64,000 nucleotides of DNA from Pseudoalteromonas sp. MMG007 (lineage in GTDB: Bacteria > Pseudomonadota > Gammaproteobacteria > Enterobacterales > Alteromonadaceae): the NCBI RefSeq assembly GCF_018100985.1, contig NZ_JAGJEI010000019.1, positions 1 to 64,000 on the forward strand. Reading direction: 5' to 3'. This document shows, in pieces, positions 60,804 through 64,000 of the stretch. The stretch's first letter is position 1; each line of letters starts with the position of its first letter. The notes beneath the pieces were generated by a model. That model saw only the letters and a list, made by a program, of their open reading frames with translations. It did not search any database and had not been told where the DNA came from. The translations under genes were made by a program, and so were the position numbers.

Positions 60804-60863
60804 TCATCATTACTATTTCCCGTTTATCTCCCTATTCAACCGATTATCGCCTGCCTAACATTC
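60804..60863 (+). promoter_or_regulatory. three 20-bp-period repeats upstream of the transporter operon
   Basis: Units start exactly 20 bp apart: TCATCATTA at 60804, TTATCTCCC at 60824, TTATCGCCT at 60844. ATTTCC and ATCGCCT occur in both arrays with 30 and 31 bp between them. This array ends 57 bp before the ATG at 60921. Candidate binding site of the LytTR regulator, so both units would be co-regulated. Confidence 0.55.
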
Positions 60864-60920
60864 TATGGTGGTTGTTTCTTAAGATATGTTCATCAACAGA
60901 AACAATACAGGATAACGATA

Positions 60921-61511
60921 ATGAACCAATTTTCTACGATTAAAAACATGCTTTTAGGCATTGTATTAGCAAGCTCTTCAGTTACTGCAAGTGAAATCCC
61001 AGCGCATGTTATTACAGCATATCAACAGGGACTTACTGGATCCCAAGAGCAAAATCAACTTGCTGTGAACGCGCTTTCTGAACTCAACAATAAAGCATCA
61101 AATCCCGTTGTTTTAGCTATGTTAGGAAGTGCTGAAACAACGCAGGCACGATACACCAGTCAACCTTGGCAAAAAATGAAATTCGCAGAAGCCGGCATTG
61201 CTAAATTAAATAAGGCAATTAAACAAGTTAAAGAAATGCCATATCCACTTAAAGCAAGCGTTTATGTGACTGCTGGCTGTACCTTTGCGCAGGTACCAAA
61301 AATGATGAATCGTGCTGAATATGGCGCTCATTTATTAAATCAAGTATTGGCCAATAGTGATGGATTTTCAAAGTTAGATAAACAGCTAAAACAATCAACT
61401 TATAGATGTGCCGCATTGGCTGCAAATAAATTAGAAGATCAAACTAGAGCGAAATTATTCATCGAAAAGTCTGACGCTCTAGAGCGCCTTTCAAAGGCTG
61501 AAAAAGGATAA
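60921..61511 (+). CDS. small exported helical protein of unknown function
   Basis: 196 aa. Signal peptide about 1-23 (MNQFSTIKNMLLGIVLASSSVTA). The mature part is mostly alpha-helical, with helix pairs that recall TPR-like repeats (NQLAVNALSELNNKA, FAEAGIAKLNKAIKQVKEM, YGAHLLNQVLANSDG) and two Cys (AGCTF, YRCAAL). Probably a periplasmic accessory of the adjacent ABC transporter, since it lies 5 bases before it and heads its operon. I do not recognise the family. Confidence 0.7.
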   Translation: MNQFSTIKNMLLGIVLASSSVTASEIPAHVITAYQQGLTGSQEQNQLAVNALSELNNKASNPVVLAMLGSAETTQARYTSQPWQKMKFAEAGIAKLNKAIKQVKEMPYPLKASVYVTAGCTFAQVPKMMNRAEYGAHLLNQVLANSDGFSKLDKQLKQSTYRCAALAANKLEDQTRAKLFIEKSDALERLSKAEKG

Positions 61512-61516
61512 TTGTA

Positions 61517-62212
61517 ATGCTTAAATTTTCGAACATTGTTAAGTCTTACAAGACTGGAGAAGTGGTCGTCGACGCATTAAAAGGCGTATCTGCTGAGATA
61601 AAAAAAGGGGAAACTGTTGCATTATGTGGCCCTTCAGGCAGCGGGAAATCAACACTTTTAAACATTTGTGGCTTGCTTGACGATGACTATAAAGGTGAAA
61701 TTTGGCTTGCAGGTAAAGCAGTCTCAAAAGATAAAAAAGTAATGACACAAATTCGTCGTGAAAAACTAGGGTTTATCTTTCAGAGATATAATTTGATCCC
61801 AGTGATGTCTGTTTATGAAAACGTGGAGTACCCACTTTTAATGCTTAATATGAATAAGCGAGAAAGAATGGATAAAGTTGTTGATATTATTAATAAAGTT
61901 GGTTTAAAAGATCATATATCTAAACGCCCAGATCAATTATCAGGTGGACAACAGCAGCGTGTTGCTATTGCTCGAGCATTGGTTAAGCGACCTGAGATTG
62001 TGATTGCGGATGAACCTACCGCAAATTTAGATACATCGACCGCGAATATGGTCATTGATCTGATGCGTGATTTAGGCAATGACCTAGGCTGTACCTTTAT
62101 TGTAGCAACACATGACCACCGTATGACAGATCGCTGTCATCGTGTTTTAAATCTTGCTGATGGTAATTTATCGGCATTTAATCCATATGAAACTCATAGG
62201 AGAGCAGGATAA
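61517..62212 (+). CDS. ABC transporter ATP-binding protein (LolD/MacB type)
   Basis: 231 aa. Walker A GPSGSGKST at 38-46, Q-loop IFQRYNLIPVMSVYENVEYPL, signature LSGGQQQRVAIARALV, Walker B IVIADEPTANLD, H-loop ATHDHR. Typical of the MacB/LolD subfamily, which pairs with FtsX-fold permeases and works by mechanotransmission. Coupled to the permease (1-bp overlap, TAATG). Confidence 0.93.
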   Translation: MLKFSNIVKSYKTGEVVVDALKGVSAEIKKGETVALCGPSGSGKSTLLNICGLLDDDYKGEIWLAGKAVSKDKKVMTQIRREKLGFIFQRYNLIPVMSVYENVEYPLLMLNMNKRERMDKVVDIINKVGLKDHISKRPDQLSGGQQQRVAIARALVKRPEIVIADEPTANLDTSTANMVIDLMRDLGNDLGCTFIVATHDHRMTDRCHRVLNLADGNLSAFNPYETHRRAG

Positions 62213-63426
62213 TGCGTTGGATCTCATTTGCATTTTTTAACGTTTGCCGAAATGGTAGGCGTTCATTATTCACAATATTAGTTGCTACAGTTGCCGTTGC
62301 CGCTATTTTAACGACGAGTGGTTTTGCCTTATTTACTTATCAATCACTGGCAGAAAAAGCGGCTAGAGATGAAGGTAACTTTATTATTACACATCAAAAA
62401 TTTCTTAAAGCAGAAGAAGATATACCGCTACAATATGGTTTATCTGATATTGAAAAGTTAATAGCTCAACTTGAAACCGACGAAGACATTAAAAGTGTAT
62501 TGCCACGCATAAACTTCAATGGTCTTGTATCTAATGGTGAAAAAAGCTCCATTTTTATTGGTCTGGGTGTAGATCCCGAGGAGTTTATGGTTAAAGGGCC
62601 TTTTTTAACAATGTTAGAAGGTAAGGCATTATCAAATTTTGATAATGAAGGTGAAGCAGAAGTTGTATTAGGTAAGGAGCTAGCACGCAACTTAAAGGTG
62701 ACAGTGGGTGATTATATTACGCTCATGTCGACAACGACAGATGGTGCGTTAAATGCTATGGATTTTACAATAAGGGGTATTTATACGACAGGTGTGCCAG
62801 ATTTAGATAAGCGACAGCTTTATGTGAAGCTATCAGATGCGCAATCATTGTTATATACCGAGAAAGTCAGCTCATTGTCGGTTTACTTATTTGATATAAG
62901 TAAAACACAACAAACAGTTTTAGATTATCAGAAGCGAGACCAGTCATTGGAGTTTACACCTTGGTGGGAGCGCGCATTCTATTATCAGTCAGTAAAAGAT
63001 CTTTATAACCGTATTTTTGGCCTGTTAGGTGGGATTATGGTGTTACTTGTATTCTTCTCAATTTCAAACACGATGGCGATGACTGTCAGTGAAAGAACCC
63101 GTGAAATAGGGACTGTATCGGCAATGGGCTCTTATCAATGGGAAATTATTCGTAACTTTGTATTAGAATCAAGCATGATAGGGTTCATTGGCGCGGCGTT
63201 AGGTATTGTTGCATCTGCCTTCATTGCTTGGGGACTGGTTTATTTAGGTTTAGAAATGCCACCACCGCCGGGTAGCAATCAGGGTTACCCTTTAACCATT
63301 ACTTTCTCATGGGAAGTAGCAGGTATTGTATTACTTACTATGGTATTGGTATGTGTATTAGCGGCACTAAAGGCTGCATATAAAGGCAGTTCAAAATCAA
63401 TTACAGAGGCGCTAAGTCATGTTTAA
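62212..63426 (+). CDS. ABC transporter permease, FtsX/MacB/LolE type
   Basis: 404 aa with one N-terminal TM (about 19-44), a periplasmic MacB-like domain (about 45-260), and three C-terminal TM helices near 268-290, 320-345 and 366-392 (the FtsX fold). EMTVSERTREIGTVSAMGS-like coupling helix is present (TMAMTVSERTREIGTVSAMG). Single-gene permease, so probably a homodimer. Works with the upstream ATPase. Its end overlaps the next gene by 8 bp. Confidence 0.92.
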   Translation: MRWISFAFFNVCRNGRRSLFTILVATVAVAAILTTSGFALFTYQSLAEKAARDEGNFIITHQKFLKAEEDIPLQYGLSDIEKLIAQLETDEDIKSVLPRINFNGLVSNGEKSSIFIGLGVDPEEFMVKGPFLTMLEGKALSNFDNEGEAEVVLGKELARNLKVTVGDYITLMSTTTDGALNAMDFTIRGIYTTGVPDLDKRQLYVKLSDAQSLLYTEKVSSLSVYLFDISKTQQTVLDYQKRDQSLEFTPWWERAFYYQSVKDLYNRIFGLLGGIMVLLVFFSISNTMAMTVSERTREIGTVSAMGSYQWEIIRNFVLESSMIGFIGAALGIVASAFIAWGLVYLGLEMPPPPGSNQGYPLTITFSWEVAGIVLLTMVLVCVLAALKAAYKGSSKSITEALSHV

Positions 63427-64000
63427 ATTTAAAAATATTATATCTATTTGTGCGCTGTTGCTTATTTCTGTATCAGCTGTTGCGCAAACTGTAAATGAAC
63501 AATACGAAGGTGGATTTGATCTGCAAGCAGCTCTTGTCAACGTTGATGCTTATCGAAGTGAAGCAGAGTCAGTAAAAATTTCGGCAACAGTCAGTGCATA
63601 TAATAAAGGGAAGCTAAAAAGTGAAAAGCAATACGATGTTTATTCATCTATCAATAAACAATCACTTGTTGTTTTTAAAACGGCTTCAGAGCAAGGACAA
63701 AAGGTCTTGATGAAGGAAAATGATTATTGGATGTTCATGCCGAAAAGCCGACGACCAATACGCATAACCCCTTTACAAAAATTATTGGGGGAGGCATCAC
63801 TGGGCGATATTGCGACACTTAGTTGGAGTCAAGATTACGATATAGAGTCTTATGAAACGAATGAAGCTGTCATAGTGTTTAATTTAACGGCTTATTCAGA
63901 AAAGGCGAGCTATCAAAAAATTCAACTTACCGTTGATAAAGCCGATTTATTTCCATTGCAAGCAGAGTTGTATCTTCGTTCTGGCAAACATGCCAAAACG
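63419..64000 (+). CDS. LolA-like periplasmic outer-membrane lipoprotein-sorting protein (partial, 3' cut by window)
   Basis: At least 194 residues; ATG at 63419, overlapping the permease stop. Signal peptide about 1-22 (MFKFKNIISICALLLISVSAVA). The diagnostic stretch is YWMFMPKSRRPIRITPLQ then KLLGEASLGDIATL, typical of the LolA_like family (PF17131), whose half-open beta-barrel binds lipids or lipoproteins. It would carry cargo between the FtsX-type permease and the outer membrane, where the barrel encoded at 57609 could act. The 3' end is outside the window. Confidence 0.85.
   Translation, partial: MFKFKNIISICALLLISVSAVAQTVNEQYEGGFDLQAALVNVDAYRSEAESVKISATVSAYNKGKLKSEKQYDVYSSINKQSLVVFKTASEQGQKVLMKENDYWMFMPKSRRPIRITPLQKLLGEASLGDIATLSWSQDYDIESYETNEAVIVFNLTAYSEKASYQKIQLTVDKADLFPLQAELYLRSGKHAKT

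Overview
The window is the replication-origin neighbourhood of a gammaproteobacterial chromosome, most likely a marine Alteromonadales of the Pseudoalteromonas type. The evidence is gene order (yrdA-aroE-truncated haemoglobin-hemF-tsaC-smg-dprA-def-fmt-rsmB-trkA ... glyQS-gyrB-recF-dnaN-dnaA-rpmH-rnpA-yidD-yidC-mnmE-mioC-oriC-mnmG-rsmG-parAB-atpIBEFHAGDC ... glmU), the moderately AT-rich composition, and protein features such as a group II truncated haemoglobin next to hemF. The genus is inferred from pattern recognition, not from a database search.

Layout. Bases 1-130 carry the promoter and leader of an rRNA operon that leaves the window on the left (minus strand). 0.3-11.7 kb holds housekeeping genes: shikimate, haem and tRNA-t6A synthesis, DNA uptake, N-terminal formyl-Met handling, rRNA methylation and K+ uptake (TrkA). 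11.8-13.8 kb, between trkA and trkH, is an accessory patch with three tandem secreted EF-hand mini-proteins and a PilZ-domain gene broken by several frameshifts and stops. 13.8-23.5 kb has trkH, yigZ, pepQ, sltY, the fadBA fatty-acid oxidation operon and tusA. 23.5-25.6 kb is a two-gene SMC-like ATPase/HNH nuclease cassette that looks like a Septu (PtuA/PtuB) anti-phage system in an otherwise core region. 25.7-35.4 kb is a lipoprotein gene, glySQ and gyrB-recF-dnaN-dnaA, all on the minus strand; two parS centromere sites lie at the 3' end of and inside recF.

Across the origin. rpmH-rnpA-yidD-yidC-mnmE-mioC run on the plus strand up to oriC (about 41.46-41.89 kb), recognised by DnaA boxes, dense GATC sites and an AT-rich unwinding zone next to mnmG. 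A further 0.9 kb non-coding zone with DnaA boxes lies before mioC. mnmG-rsmG-parA-parB and the complete nine-gene F1Fo ATP synthase operon follow. A CadC/ToxR-like membrane-bound regulator separates the atp operon from glmU.

Right end (57.5-64 kb). Two adjacent plus-strand transcription units form one envelope system: an outer-membrane beta-barrel, a LytS-type histidine kinase and a LytTR response regulator; then, after a terminator, a small periplasmic protein, a LolD-like ATPase, a FtsX/MacB-type permease and a LolA-like periplasmic carrier cut by the window edge. Each unit is preceded by the same kind of element, three imperfect repeats at an exact 20-bp period, which is a good candidate binding site for the encoded LytTR regulator. 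This regulated trans-envelope lipid or lipoprotein trafficking system and the Septu-like cassette are the most interesting items in the window.
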